From assembly GCF_000002235.5 (NCBI RefSeq), contig NW_022145597.1:27420423-27484422 (forward strand): 64,000 bases of DNA, written 5' to 3'. Below the pieces are notes generated by a model, which searched no databases, had not been told where the DNA came from, and worked only from the letters and a program-made list of their open reading frames with translations. This document shows, one piece after another, positions 48,151 through 64,000 of the stretch. Position 1 is the stretch's first letter; the number at the start of each line of letters is the position of its first letter. The DNA is from Strongylocentrotus purpuratus (lineage: Eukaryota > Echinodermata > Echinoidea > Camarodonta > Strongylocentrotidae). A program made the translations under genes and the position numbers.

Positions 48151-48505
48151 ACAGTGAAACCTGTCCTAGCAATCACCTGTGTAGAAGAAAGACCACCTGT
48201 CTATAAAGATCATGGCCCGTTACATAAAACTTTCCATTGATGGTTACTTTGCTATCAATATTAACTACCATGGCAACATCAATCAATAACCAATCAAATC
48301 AAGGTTTCCATGGAAGTTACCATTAATGGCAAAGTTACCATCAATGCTTAGTTCTATGCAATGGTGCCCACATGTTTTGTTTCCTTTTAAAATTATGTCC
48401 TATTGAAACTTGTAATCAACCAAACACATCTACAAAGACTACCAGCATAATAACGACCAATTTTGATGTCTCCCTCAAGTGGTCTTTATAAACAGGTTTC
48501 ACCTT
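48151..48505. mobile_element. Nested MITE pair
   Basis: The outer element has ends ACAGTGAAACCTGTC and AACAGGTTTCACC, with GACCACCTGTCTATAAAGA mirrored by GTGGTCTTTATAAACAGG. An inner element at 48214-48369 has ends GGCCCGTTACATAAAACTTT and TAGTTCTATGCAATGGTGCC, with GATGGTTACTTTGC paired to GGCAAAGTTACCATC. Confidence 0.65.
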
Positions 48506-49188
48506 ATCAAACATGCGTTTCCCTGCACACTAAACTACAGTACAGTCTGTATACAAACACTGCTCTAGGGCAACAGAAATTTTAGACTTTTGGTCATGTG
48601 ACTACCGACTCAGCTGGACTCCATTGATATATGATTTGCACTCCAATCTCACAGGTGGTCCAGTTTTCAAATGAGCTCATCTCAAGATCGTAAACTCAGG
48701 CAATCAACAGAAACTGTGTAAAGGAGAGATTAACTTAAAAATCGTTTTTTAATCAGCACTTTGTGTTCATACACATATATCAGCATGACATTGAGATGCA
48801 CATACATGTACATGTATATGCACCTTCTCCATATTTTCATACATTTAACCAAACACACATGAAACTTAAACATCAATTAACATAAAAATGTGTACATAAT
48901 TCATGAAGAACTTTAAACTGATTTTTTTTTTCATTCCATAAAAAACGTTACTTCAAATCTAAAGCTCTGCTCATATTGAGTTCTAAAATTTGAAGTAATG
49001 AACTTCTATGCAATAGATGAAAATTAATTCTTTCTTCATTATCAAATGACCTGTTTCAGTAGTTTTTCTACTGACAGTGAAGAAAGAACCAATTTTCAAT
49101 TAAGATTAGCAATAAGATGAACGTTTTCGGTGATGTATGTACTACATGTACATGTGTTACATAACATTTTCATAAACGTGGTGCTTCG

Positions 49189-49195
<7 letters not shown>

Positions 49196-49222
<27 letters not shown>
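49196..49222. repeat. (TA)n microsatellite
   Basis: Thirteen or so TA dinucleotides. Confidence 0.9.
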
Positions 49223-49224
<2 letters not shown>

Positions 49225-49437
49225 CTGTCTATAATGCAATTCAATTACCAATTACTTTAAGGCGAGCAATCATAAAGAATAATACTAAGTACAAATTAAA
49301 AAAGATAGTAATATATTACGGTTTTATCTATCAGTCTATCCATGTATAAACAAGTCAAAAGATAGGAAGAAATTTTGATGAATTCTATATCAAATTAAAA
49401 ACAATCAAACAACAAACGAACAAACAAACTAGAGATA

Positions 49438-49509
49438 GATAGAGGGAGAGAGAGGGAGAGAGAAGCAGTGAAATGTACAGTGGTCATGGATTGCTTAAAA
49501 TGGCAATGT

Positions 49510-49560
<51 letters not shown>

Positions 49561-49643
49561 GAGAAATCTAATGTGATCACAGATTTCTAAAATGGCAAAT
49601 CAACTTGTCTTTTCAAATTTGCAAATAAAGAGAAAGTGTGTTT

Positions 49644-49674
<31 letters not shown>

Positions 49675-49703
49675 TGAGAGAGAAAAGAAAGAAAGAAAGA
49701 AAG
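49438..49703 (+). repeat. GA-rich repeats with duplicated spacer
   Basis: Three (GA)n clusters separated by unique sequence. TTTCTAAAATGGCAA and GCTTAAAATGGCAA mark a duplicated spacer. Confidence 0.75.
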
Positions 49704-49930
49704 GGAACCTAATAAGAAGAAAAATACATAGAATATGATTACACATTACACAATATGACATCCCAGCTAACTTTCAGTGTTGAAATACACTGCCATATAT
49801 TGGAATTGTTCTATTTACAATAGCATTGCAATTTTCCTTTCATTTTGCAATAAAAGTTTATTTGAAGTATATCACACAACAACAATATTTTAAAACGCTA
49901 AAAATAAATACTTGATACTACCTACTGCTT

Positions 49931-50152
49931 AAGGGCTTGTTCAGATATAGCATGGTAAACCGCCATAAAAACAACACCACATTTTCCATGTAAATGAATG
50001 TCAATTTTGCACAACCAAGGACATGCATACATTCACTGAGCTCTGTGTTATAACTTATAACATACAGAAATGTGCAGTGTATTATACTTTATAACATAAC
50101 ATCACAATAAAAAAAACGCATCGTTTTTGCCGCGTCATATCTGATTAAGCCT
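49931..50152. mobile_element. MITE, GGGCTYGTTCAGATA family, copy 2
   Basis: The ends AAGGGCTTGTTCAGATATAG and GTCATATCTGATTAAGCCT are inverted copies. The internal order of blocks matches 36978-37160. Confidence 0.65.
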
Positions 50153-50177
50153 GATATGTGTTTATTAATATCATATA

Positions 50178-50471
50178 GGGGGTGTTTCACAAAGATCCTA
50201 AGTTGAACTTAACAATTATGGAAAGCCGTTGGCATCTATGAACATCTTTTGTAAAAGTTATTTTAAAAAGCATAAAATGTTGATTCAAATCATAAATATT
50301 TTTTATTACCAACAGGGATTTCATGTTCTTGATGTGGAATTTATAAAAAGTCTAAAATACTTAAATTTTTGCTTTTGAATATATTTTATTTTAAGGCTAC
50401 AAATGGCTCTCCATAACATTGAAGTCCAACTTAGAATTAAGTTTGATTTAGGATCTTTGAGAAACACCCCC
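50178..50471. mobile_element. Complete MITE, GTGTTTCACAAAGATC family
   Basis: GGGGGTGTTTCACAAAGATC at the left and GATCTTTGAGAAACACCCCC at the right are inverted copies. TAAGTTGAACTTAA pairs with a related sequence near the right end. 294 bp, non-coding. Confidence 0.8.
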
Positions 50472-51400
50472 ATGGTGCAATAGGAATCAGCATTTTTGTT
50501 CATGTACCTAGGACGCAGCCAGTGACTACTTAAACCTAGATCCAATTCAAGAAGAACTAGCAATATCATGTCATATAAAGAATCCATACATGTCTTCTCA
50601 TTATCAACTTGAGTCTGCTGGGTAATGTGACCATTTTAGATGTAGAAAAAGCCAAATCAACTGTGGATCGTAGTGACATGCATCTGACAAGTCAAAAGAC
50701 TGTCCCTGATTTCAAACAAACTTGGCATTTTCTTGCTCTCAAAAGCATGCCATATGATATCCTACAATTTAAACTCTACCATTCATATATGACCATTCAT
50801 AATGTTGTTCAGAGAGATTTTCAATTTATACAAAAATTATAACTTATGATATTGCAATTTCTTTCAAAGTGGACAGCAGTAAGATAATATAGCGTGCAGA
50901 CTCAAAGCACTTTTGTATATGAGCAGTAGTGGAATAACACACAATTTTTTGTTTTAATTTCGTGCCGCTCGGATTAGCGAGGCATCATTGATGGAACCGT
51001 TGTATGATGACTTGATACACGTATTTCTTGTATATAAAAGGCTCAAGCAAAAAAATGGTTACGGCCCATATGACAGACGGCCCATACGACCGATAGCCCA
51101 GAGACCGACAGCCCAGAAGAACGACATTATCGGTCTAAACTCTAAAGTAATGGGTCTTCTAGCCACCTTTCAGAGGGCTCCTGCAACTGATGGCCCACGA
51201 GATCAACATTTGCCTATCAATAGAGAGTGAAATTTGCAGCGAGTGTTTTCAACCTTTTCACACATTATGGTGTACCGGGATGAAATTAGTAAAATACAGA
51301 AGCACTGCATGTTCTGTACACCTTGCACAATTCAAATCAAAACTGATTATCAATCTAAGTGCAAATAAGATTAACATGTAGAAAATAAAGAGTAATAATA

Positions 51401-51645
51401 AGGCCTAAAACAAAAAGATGTTGAATTGCCCTTTGCGACCGACCCACAAATTTTGAAATCAACGGTCGGCTTTTTCAATTTTTTTTTTTTTTAACCGTTT
51501 TTTTTGGAAAAAATTGTATTTTAAAGCATTCAAAACTGAGAAATATCAGCCCAAAGAGGGAGTTTAAAAAAGAAAAAGATTTCTGACTGACCGACCCATG
51601 TTTTGGCACCTTAAAGGGCAATACAACATCTTTTTTTTTAGGCCT
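51401..51645. mobile_element. MITE downstream of MOSPD1
   Basis: The ends AGGCCTAAAACAAAAAGATG and CATCTTTTTTTTTAGGCCT, then TTGAATTGCCCTTT versus AAAGGGCAATACAA, are inverted copies. CGACCGACCCA and GACCGACCCATG lie near each end. Confidence 0.75.
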
Positions 51646-51862
51646 AACTTTCTTGAATAACATGAAAAATATTTATCTACACAAGATTACTTACATATAT
51701 TTTCTTTGTCATGAACAGATAAAAAGTAATACCTACGTTGGCCAATGGTAGGATCCAACAAATATATCATACTCATAACGCAGGAAAGTTTCATTTCATT
51801 GCAAGGGGGTGTCCATCCATGTTCAAGCTTGGATGAGGGGTTCCTAAATGTGAGAGTTATCG

Positions 51863-57366
<5,504 letters not shown>

Positions 57367-57386
57367 ATGTCTGTTAGTCGACTATG
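57367..57386 (+). CDS. ACOT9: ACOT9 coding exon 1 (20 nt)
   Basis: ATGTCTGTTAGTCGACTATG then GTAAGT. It encodes MSVSRL plus two bases. The join gives TGG-CGA-GGG (W-R-G) in frame with exon 2. Supported by the strong donor, the phase and the resulting presequence. Confidence 0.75.
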
Positions 57387-60300
57387 GTAAGTCAGTTAGA
57401 TAATTACCAATGCCTTTGAATTGACTTTTTGAATAAATAGTAGTGTAATCAAGTCATTAAAAACAATTTAAAGGTCAGAATAATAATTTTCTGCCTTGGT
57501 TTTGGTGCAGTCCAGTCCCAAACGTTCAAAAAAATGTTTGCTTGTTAGTTGCTGTGTCGGTTGTGTGTGAAAGGGGGGGGGGGGGGGGGGGAGGGGGCGG
57601 GGGCGGGGTGAGGGACTGTATGCATTGTACACACAAATTATTAATTTTGTTGTTTATAGTAGACCTATGTGAACATATATATTATTATGTAGATCTAGAT
57701 TTAGACTACAGTATTATTAGAGTCTAACGTTAGATCTAGTCTAGACTCTAGTCTAGAAATATAATTCTAGATCTAGATCTAGATCTTAGATTTTGGTATT
57801 TGCCTCCCTAATTATGGCTTGACCTTGGGTTCTGGGTGGGGGGGGGGGGGAGGCACATAGAACTTTAGCGTACAATTAGCGCATGCAAAAATCGTTCATC
57901 CGATCTCAGCAAATCACAGCCTCATTTTAAAGTGGCGCCGACAAGGGCCCTTTATTTTTGCTATAGTCTAGCTGTTTTCCATTTACTCCATGCTAAGATA
58001 TTTATTCGATGAGCAAGCTTGCGAGTTTCCGTTTTTTTGCTTAAATTCAAAGCCACTCGAGCGGATCGGCCAATGAGAGCGCGTAAACTCACTTTACAGC
58101 GCTCAATGCGCAACGTTCTTTGTGGGGGGGGGGTGGGGTGGAGCTTTTAGTTTTTGCCTTGGTCATACAGGACTAGACCCTAGTATATATAGCATGTAAC
58201 AAATCATAACTGGAGAATTAGAAATGGGAACTCTTATAGTCCAGATAAAACTAAAAGATTTCAGTCTAAGATTTCAGCCTAAAAACCCTAGGCTAGTAAG
58301 AGTACGTCATGCCTAACTAGTTTTGGGGATATAATTATAAATGAGGTCAGAACATTCATTGTGTATCAGTAATCACCATCTCTCGATCCATTATGAGCTG
58401 GCTATTTTGTTTGTTCCGTGTTACAGGCGAGGGTTCTCATCGCGGTTGCCTATCAACCAAACACTCCTAAGTTACAGAAGAACTTGGAGACAGCCTCAGA
58501 GATGTATCATCAGCTATAGCAAGACGGATGGAGAGATCCTCACAGTCAAACAGAGTGAGTATAATGGGTTATCCGACAAATGCTCTGATGCTAATTGATC
58601 CAGCAACAATTGCTCCAAGGTCAATTTACTACATGAAGTGACTTTATAGCTTAAGCCCTTGATCCACGTTACACTATAGCCTACTGTCTACATCAAATCC
58701 TAACTCTCATCCTAACCCTAAGTCCTAACCCTAGCCTTCAAGTTCAAGTTTTACTTTCACATCTGATTTTTTTAAAAAAGTACAATTTACCGTATATGCA
58801 TACCATAAAACCAAACCTTAAGATAAAACATCTTCAATTTAAATCATAATGTGGTGGGAAAAAACAGAGGCCAATGGCCTATCAAGGTTATTCCCAAAGA
58901 TATATCCTTATTGTAATCATAAACCTAACCCTCTATCTTTGATGATTTTAAAACCAGAGCTATTGTTGCTCTGCCAAAATGGATCACTATGAGAGCAGGG
59001 TAATTTTTATGGTACCAGATAATCAAAAGAACCTCCACCAAAATCATAAGTAATGTGCTTTTATGAGATAATGGTCCATAAGGTTTTAGGAGTGGCAGTA
59101 GTACCGCTTCTCCTTTGTATTTTTGGCTCTCATACTACCATGGTTTCTTTATTTCAAACATAGAGTTGATATGATTTCCTTGGGCACCGGAAATCATACT
59201 CATTTATACTTTTATAGGTCAGATCATGGAACACCAACAAAATCCTTCCCGTAGAGATTGCCTGATTGCCTTCATGGGTTTACTTCTAAGCATGTATGTG
59301 TACAAGTGTCACAACTATGTCCCTCAATATTCTATGATTTCAAAGAAAAGGTATGCCAACTATCAAGATCCAATCTATTTATAAATGACCCTGCTTGAGA
59401 AGAAATGCCAACTAAAATCAGTTGTTTGGTTTGTCATGGGGCGTTCATATTTTGTGGTCATATAAACCTTTCAGATTTGTTTGTTTAAATGAATGCTCAC
59501 TCAAATGAGCTGATCAGTGTAATATCATTAGGATGTCATTTCCTGTAGTACTATTCTTCGCCATCCAAAACAGCAGCTTTATTTTGTAATATGCCTACAT
59601 CTACTACTGATCACACTAGAATATACTCAAAATTCTAAGTTTTATGATACTCGATCAGTCCTAAGTAACAGGCTAGTTTCAGATTACAGTTAGGGCATGT
59701 TCAGCTAAAAGAAATGATTTATATGTGACCCGCCATGAAAACTATCTCCAAGTATTTCTGGTAATGCGTGTCCACAGATCAGTAAAAGTTGCATGTGCAA
59801 ATTTGGGTCATCTGTACCATCTACTAAGTTACTAACTGGCTTATTAGGTCAGTACCATGATGATCATCATCAAGTTTTTCTTGTTAAAGATAAAGACCAG
59901 TTATGGTCATGTGATTGCATTGTGAAAGAAACGTGGAATTGATCAGAAAAGGTTGATCATCTAGCATATAAGTATTGGTGTGTACTGCAAGGTTCTGGAA
60001 TCATCAAAATGATAAGAAATTTGGCCCAGTCTTGGTAAAGTTACAAGCACTGTACACAGAAAGATGTATATGGGACTCTGCAACACGTGGACAACACGTG
60101 CGCGATATCTACCAGGTCCAAATATTTTACCAAATATATCAATTAGTAGGCGGTTTCTCGGCAAAATTTGTATCATTACGTATTTAGTCAAAACATATTC
60201 TTTCACATGATTGGTAATAAGAGCTTCCATTTCATTTTTTGAGAGGGGGGCGTTTCCAAAACTGGTCTATACCTTTAATCTTCATTTAAGATAAATCTGT

Positions 60301-63258
60301 AGAAAAGACCTTGAGTGTCTGGCACTTCAATACTTTGAAATAAGTTTACATCTACTGATGATTACAATTCACAATTTTCAAATGATTTGAATGAACATTT
60401 ATTTTCTTCCATTCAACTTGACAACATATTTAACATATGTTTAAACAATACAATTCATACATAGGAACATAAATATAATTAAAGAACTTGTATTACAAGG
60501 AAGAAGGCGCGAAACCTGATAAACAGAGCTTGTAATGGGTATGCCCGAATACACAAATACATAATATACATTATAAATGGAAGAAAGGAAGAAAGGAAGG
60601 AAGAAAGGGATAGCCAAAGAGGAGAGGAGGATAGAGAGCTTGAATGTTTCTGTTTATATGTTTGTATCAATAGTGAGGAAGAAAATGGTGGAGTTTACTG
60701 GAGCACAGAAGCAGTGGAGGTATGTATACATAGTTTATGCTTATCATTTTTGTATTGAAAATTTGGGAGATTGTGAGATAAAGAAATCAACTTTATTCAA
60801 TTATATCATTTAAAATAAGGAGTATTTTTACTTGTTTTGTAATGAAATTGATTTAAAATAGAAAATAGTTGTCATATTTTTGAGTAGTTTCAAAATTATT
60901 TGTCCTGTTATATAAGCACTTAATTCTTTCTGATGCAAAACAGAAGGTCCTAATCCAAATATCTCTTGGGGGGGGGGGGGGGTGGGTGGGGGTTAGACTA
61001 GAAGACGGTAGTAGTACTCAAATCAAATCCAAGGAAACTTCACATTCATCTCCATTCATCCATATGACCTTTAACCTTCATTTATATTACCTTTGACCTT
61101 CATTATCCAGTCTGGATGGGAAGAATGCAGACCGGTCAGCACTGTCCAGCCTCTTGGCCCAAGACCAGACGGGATTGGAGCCCCGGAAGATTTCCGACAG
61201 CTACGATGAGATCTGCATCCCACTCTCTGACCCTGTCCAAAGAGACAAATACATGAATATGTATAACAGCATCCGTATTGGAAGGATACTGGAAGACATT
61301 GATATGTTTGGTGGTGAGTATTGCAGATGAGCTGTAGGCATAGATGGTTAAACACCAGGGGAGTGTTTCACAAAGACTAAGATCGACTTTAAGTTTTGAC
61401 TTAAATATGGTAGGCCATTCATGTCACTGGTTGCTCTCACCATCGGTCTCTCAATTATGATCTTTAGATATATTTTCCTTTAATAATGCACTATCAAAAA
61501 AGCTGAATTCTGTAGATGTGTGACCATGATTTGTACGTCCCTTGAGAGACCATTGCCAGTAAATGGTGAGAGCAAACAGTGGCATGAACGGCCTGTCATA
61601 GTTAAGTCCGACTTAAAGTCGATCTTAGTCTTTGTGAAACACTCCCCAGACTGGACTCTGGAGATGTGAAGGTTGTGGGTTCAAGCCCCAGCACAGCCCC
61701 TACATCCATTGGCGAAATCCTTAGGTACACTTTATACTCTGGATCCAAGTGCATGTGTAATCAATGTTTATTCCGTAGTAAGGACATTTCTTAATGTTAA
61801 AGCAGCATCACAGCTGCTTTGCTTCATACTGAGGTCATAGGTCATTAGGTCATAACCCTGGAGTGCTAGGAGTGATACACCTGACAGACATGAGCAAAAC
61901 ACAGTATATTTTTTTCCCTCAAATTTAAAGGTAAACATTCTTCCTTATATTTGTCATTGAATGCTTTCACAATGAAGAGAAAAGAAAGACCAAAGGTCAT
62001 TTGTCATTGTACTTGTATATGTCATATGAATATTCATTGAATATTTCATTTTGTGTTCTGTACCTAAGCTTTCTCTCTTCTCTCTCTCTCTCTCTCTCTC
62101 CCTCTCTCTCACCTTTTCTTCCGGCTGTCTTCTCTTTTCATTGCTATTATGTTCTCTTTCATACATATATCTTTCATTATTTATCTACCTATTACTCTCT
62201 CTCTATCTCTCTCTCTCTCTATCTCCCTCTCTCTCACCTTTTCTTCCGGCTGTCTTCTAATATGTTCTCTAACATGTATCTTTCATTATTTATCTACCTA
62301 TAACTCTCTATATCTCTCTCATTTTCTTCTCACAGTGTGGTTACGTTAGACACAGCAAGCCAGCCAAAGATATAGATATTTCTACCTTTAACTCTCTATC
62401 TCTATCTCTCTCATTTTCTTCTCACAGTGTGGTTATGTTAGACACAGCAAGCCAGCCAAAGCAATAGATATTTCTACCTTTAACTCTCTATCTCTATCTC
62501 TCTCATTTTCTTCTCACAGTGTGGTTATGTTACAGACACAGCAAGCCAGCCAAAGCAATAGATATTTCTACCTTTAACTCTCTGTCTCTATCTCTCTCAT
62601 TTTCTTCTCACAGTGTGGTTATGTTAGACACAGCAAGCCAGCCAAAGCAATAGATATTTCTACCTTTAACTCTCTATCTCTATCTCTCTCATTTTCTTCT
62701 CACAGTGTGGTTATGTTAGACACAGCAAGCCAGCCAAAGCAATAGATATTTCTACCTTTAACTCTCTATCTCTATCTCTCTCATTTTCTTCTCACAGTGT
62801 GGTTATGTTACAGACACAGCAAGCCAGCCAAAGCAATAGATATTTCTACCTTTAACTCTCTATCTCTATCTCTCTCATTTTCTTCTCACAGTGTGGTTAT
62901 GTTACAGACACAGCAAGCCACCCAAAGCAATAGATATTTCTACCTTTAACTCTCTATCTCTATCTCTCTCATTTTCTTCTCACAGTGTGGTTATGTTAGA
63001 CACAGCAAGCCAGCCAAAGCAATAGATATTTCTACCTTTAACTCTCTATCTCTATCTCTCTCATTTTCTTCTCACAGTGTGGTTATGTTACAGACACAGC
63101 AAGCCAGCCAAAGCAATAGATATTTCTAACTTTAACTCTCTATCTCTATCTCTCTCATTTTCTTCTCACAGTGTGGTTATGTTACAGACACAGCAAGCCA
63201 GCCAAAGCAATAGAAGTTTCTCCTCTTGTGATTGTGACTGGCCTTGTAGACAGAATAG
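57367..63258 (+). CDS. ACOT9: ACOT9-type mitochondrial acyl-CoA thioesterase (5' part, continues beyond window)
   Basis: Hydrolyses acyl-CoA to free fatty acid and CoA in mitochondria. Exons 57367-57386, 58427-58554, 60674-60719, 61111-61313 and 63172-63258 give 161 codons plus one base, and the GTAGGT donor at 63259 leads out of the window. Residues 1-40 contain seven arginines and no acid, a mitochondrial presequence (MSVSRLWRGFSSRLPINQTL). MRKKMVEFTGAQKQW follows, then ISDSYDEICIPLSDP, and SIRIGRILEDIDMFGVWLCY opens the first hotdog domain, with SPLVIVTGLVDRI beyond. Family members have two hotdog domains and over 400 residues, so about two thirds of the gene is missing to the right. Phases close at every junction. 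The intron before exon 5 holds nine copies of that exon's acceptor. Confidence 0.92.
57543..57612 (+). repeat. Poly-G tract in ACOT9 intron 1
   Basis: AAGG followed by about 20 G and further G-rich sequence. It is followed at 57725-57790 by overlapping TAGATCT/TCTAGA palindromes. Confidence 0.85.
57857..58036 (+). repeat. Dispersed segment in ACOT9 intron 1, shared with RAB6 intron 1
   Basis: ATAGAACTTTAGC, TCGTTCATCCGATCTCAGC, GACAAGGGCCCTT and GAGCAAGCTTGCGA in the same order as 22141-22322. Confidence 0.6.
58427..58554 (+). CDS. ACOT9: ACOT9 coding exon 2
   Basis: It follows TTGTTCCGTGTTACAG and ends CAGA/GTGAGT. It encodes RGFSSRLPINQTLLSYRRTW and the rest of the basic presequence through EILTVKQ. 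Confidence 0.85.
58560..59880. other. ACOT9 intron 2, no element recognised
   Basis: AT-rich intronic DNA with a run of CCTAACCCTAA-like repeats near 58700-58740. No further exon is required by phase. Confidence 0.4.
59884..60278. mobile_element. MITE, TTAAAG family, copy 2 (ACOT9 intron 2)
   Basis: It begins TTAAAGATAAAGACCAGTTA and ends with the complement AACTGGTCTATACCTTTAA. The core matches 25384-25787 closely over about 200 bp (GGTTGATCATCTAGCATATA). Confidence 0.8.
60674..60719 (+). CDS. ACOT9: ACOT9 coding exon 3 (46 nt)
   Basis: It follows TATGTTTGTATCAATAG and ends TGGAG/GTATGT. It encodes MRKKMVEFTGAQKQW, resembling the conserved (V)R-x-K-(L/M) segment before the first hotdog domain. 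Entry phase 1 and exit phase 2 match both neighbours. Confidence 0.82.
61111..61313 (+). CDS. ACOT9: ACOT9 coding exon 4
   Basis: It follows CATTATCCAG and ends GGTG/GTGAGT. It encodes SLLAQDQTGLEPRKISDSYD, EICIPLSDPVQRDKYMNMYN and SIRIGRILEDIDMFG. Confidence 0.93.
61358..61647. mobile_element. Foldback MITE in ACOT9 intron 4
   Basis: GGGGAGTGTTTCACAAAGAC at the left and GTCTTTGTGAAACACTCCCC at the right are exact inverted copies. Pairing continues inward through TAAGATCGACTTTAAGT and GTTGCTCTCACCAT / ATGGTGAGAGCAAAC. Same terminal motif as the 50178 family. Confidence 0.82.
62060..62335 (+). repeat. CT-rich duplicated leader of the ACOT9 minisatellite
   Basis: Two copies of CTCTCACCTTTTCTTCCGGC, TGTCTTCT and TTTCATTATTTATCTACCTA about 125 bases apart, interspersed with (CT)n. 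The second runs directly into the first acceptor copy. Confidence 0.8.
62336..63171 (+). repeat. Minisatellite of nine units, each with the ACOT9 exon 5 acceptor and exon start
   Basis: Units start at 62336, 62428, 62520, 62614, 62706, 62798, 62892, 62986 and 63078. Lengths are 92, 92, 94, 92, 92, 94, 94, 92 and 94. Each holds about 40 bases of exon 5 (TGTGGTTATG ... GCAATAGA), then a spacer TTTCTACCTTTAACTCTC, a pyrimidine tract and TTCTTCTCACAG. The 94-base type reads GTTACAGACAC like the true exon. The 92-base type has lost CA and reads GTTAGACAC, which puts TAG in frame after V-W-L-C. No unit has a donor after its exon part. Confidence 0.95.
63172..63258 (+). CDS. ACOT9: ACOT9 coding exon 5
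   Basis: It follows TCTTCTCACAG and ends AATAG/GTAGGT. It encodes VWLCYRHSKPAKAIEVSPLV and IVTGLVDRI. It is the tenth and only complete copy of the TGTGGTTATG exon start. The other nine lack this exon's 3' half and donor. Confidence 0.92.
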
Positions 63259-64000
63259 GTAGGTTAACCCATTGCTTACTGGAACCTGATGGTCCCTGTG
63301 TTAAGTCTATAGGAATTAGATAATTCAGTAGTCAACGGGTTAAGCCCCAACCTGATATGAGGTGGCGAACAGCCTATGTAACAACAACAAGAAAAAATAA
63401 ATGCAGCAAAATAAAAATGACAAAATAAAAATGCCTTTTAATCTTCACTTTTTGTGGTACTTTCTTGGAACTTATGGCATAAAAACTCATCTATGTGGCT
63501 GATTGAGGTTTGTAAGAATAACAGATGTTATCAATAAGTGATGCTGTATCTGTGGTTATTCTAGTTGGATTTAAAAAAGCGGGATGAAATTAATTTAAGA
63601 GTATCAATTCGAGTAAATAATTTATGTTTGGGGTTGAATCCAACTTCATAAGATCAACAATATAATCCCCCAAGAGTATATTTGTTTAGTACCAACATTA
63701 GATGTTAACCACTCGAAGGATTTTAGCAGCAAGAGCATTGCAGATATTATCAACGATGCCTCAAGTTATGTGCAGAATACAAAGGGGGATTTTTTCCCAA
63801 ACTATAAGGGCCTTAGGAATTAAGATACAGAAATAACAGATCTCGAGGGGTCAGTGACACAAAAACGTAACTCCATTTTGGCCGTTTTGAGAAAAAGTGG
63901 TTTATGTGTCACTGAGCACTTGGGCTAAGCCACTAGCCATTGACTTCAATGGGGTGTTGGGTGGAGTTAAGTCTTTGTGTTTCCTGGAAAGCCCACATTT
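63259..64000. other. ACOT9 intron 5 (runs off window)
   Basis: It starts with donor GTAGGT. No next exon was found before the right edge. A motif around 63840-63960 (GTCAGTGACACAAAAACG ... GTTTATGTGTCACTGAGCAC) forms an imperfect inverted repeat. Confidence 0.5.

Larger units (their letters stand above)
44930..51860. other. RAB6-MOSPD1 intergenic region
   Basis: No exon with splice sites and family similarity on either strand. It contains a SINE tail near 46050, MITEs (48151, 49931, 50178, 51401), (TA)n at 49196-49222 and GA repeats at 49440-49690. The part next to 51863 is probably MOSPD1 3'UTR. Confidence 0.45.

Noticed and set aside
59217..59360. Possible extra ACOT9 exon (acceptor-like TTTATAG, open frame with MEHQQNPSRRDC)
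   Set aside because: Inserting it would break the closed phase between exons 2 and 3, and it has no similarity to ACOT9; left as intron.
61655..61710. tRNA-like B box (GGTTCAAGCCCC)
   Set aside because: No matching A box or cloverleaf upstream; at most a SINE remnant.

Overview
The window is a eukaryotic, animal nuclear locus, most likely from an echinoderm and probably a sea urchin. It has intron-rich genes with GT-AG (and one GC-AG) junctions, orthologues of metazoan membrane-traffic and mitochondrial genes, a frequent TACATGTA palindrome, and many short inverted-repeat elements. One large modular foldback element resembles the sea urchin TU type. Species cannot be fixed from the sequence alone. 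No bacterial operon, CRISPR or viral gene was seen.

Layout. (1) 1.25-9.6 kb, minus strand: a Gal3st-type galactose-3-O-sulfotransferase. Three coding exons are visible and at least one more is implied by a phase mismatch. (2) 3.6-20.1 kb: repeat-dense DNA, comprising a hairpin-array MITE, a 0.9 kb satellite-bearing element, a 5'-truncated LINE, and a 4.8 kb foldback element inserted in an (ATC)n microsatellite. (3) 20.77-44.32 kb, plus strand: a complete RAB6 gene. Seven coding exons give 211 residues ending CAC. A previously hidden alternative last exon at 44252-44322 has the same length and phase and ends CYC. Its introns hold MITEs, a tRNA-derived SINE and a 0.6 kb homopyrimidine minisatellite. 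(4) 44.9-51.8 kb: intergenic, with MITEs and simple repeats. (5) 51.86-55.96 kb, minus strand: a complete five-exon MOSPD1 orthologue of 210 residues. (6) 57.37-63.26 kb, plus strand: the first five coding exons (161 codons) of an ACOT9-type mitochondrial acyl-CoA thioesterase that runs off the right edge. Its exon 5 is preceded by nine tandem copies of its own 3' splice site plus the start of the exon.

The four genes are not an operon and share no obvious pathway. Gal3st and Rab6 both act at the Golgi, MOSPD1 in the ER membrane, and ACOT9 in mitochondria. MOSPD1 and ACOT9 are divergent, with start codons 1.4 kb apart. The strongest leads are the Rab6 alternative prenylated C-terminus, the ACOT9 splice-acceptor minisatellite and the foldback element. 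All exon calls rest on reading frame, splice consensus, phase arithmetic and recalled family resemblance; no alignment or database search was run.
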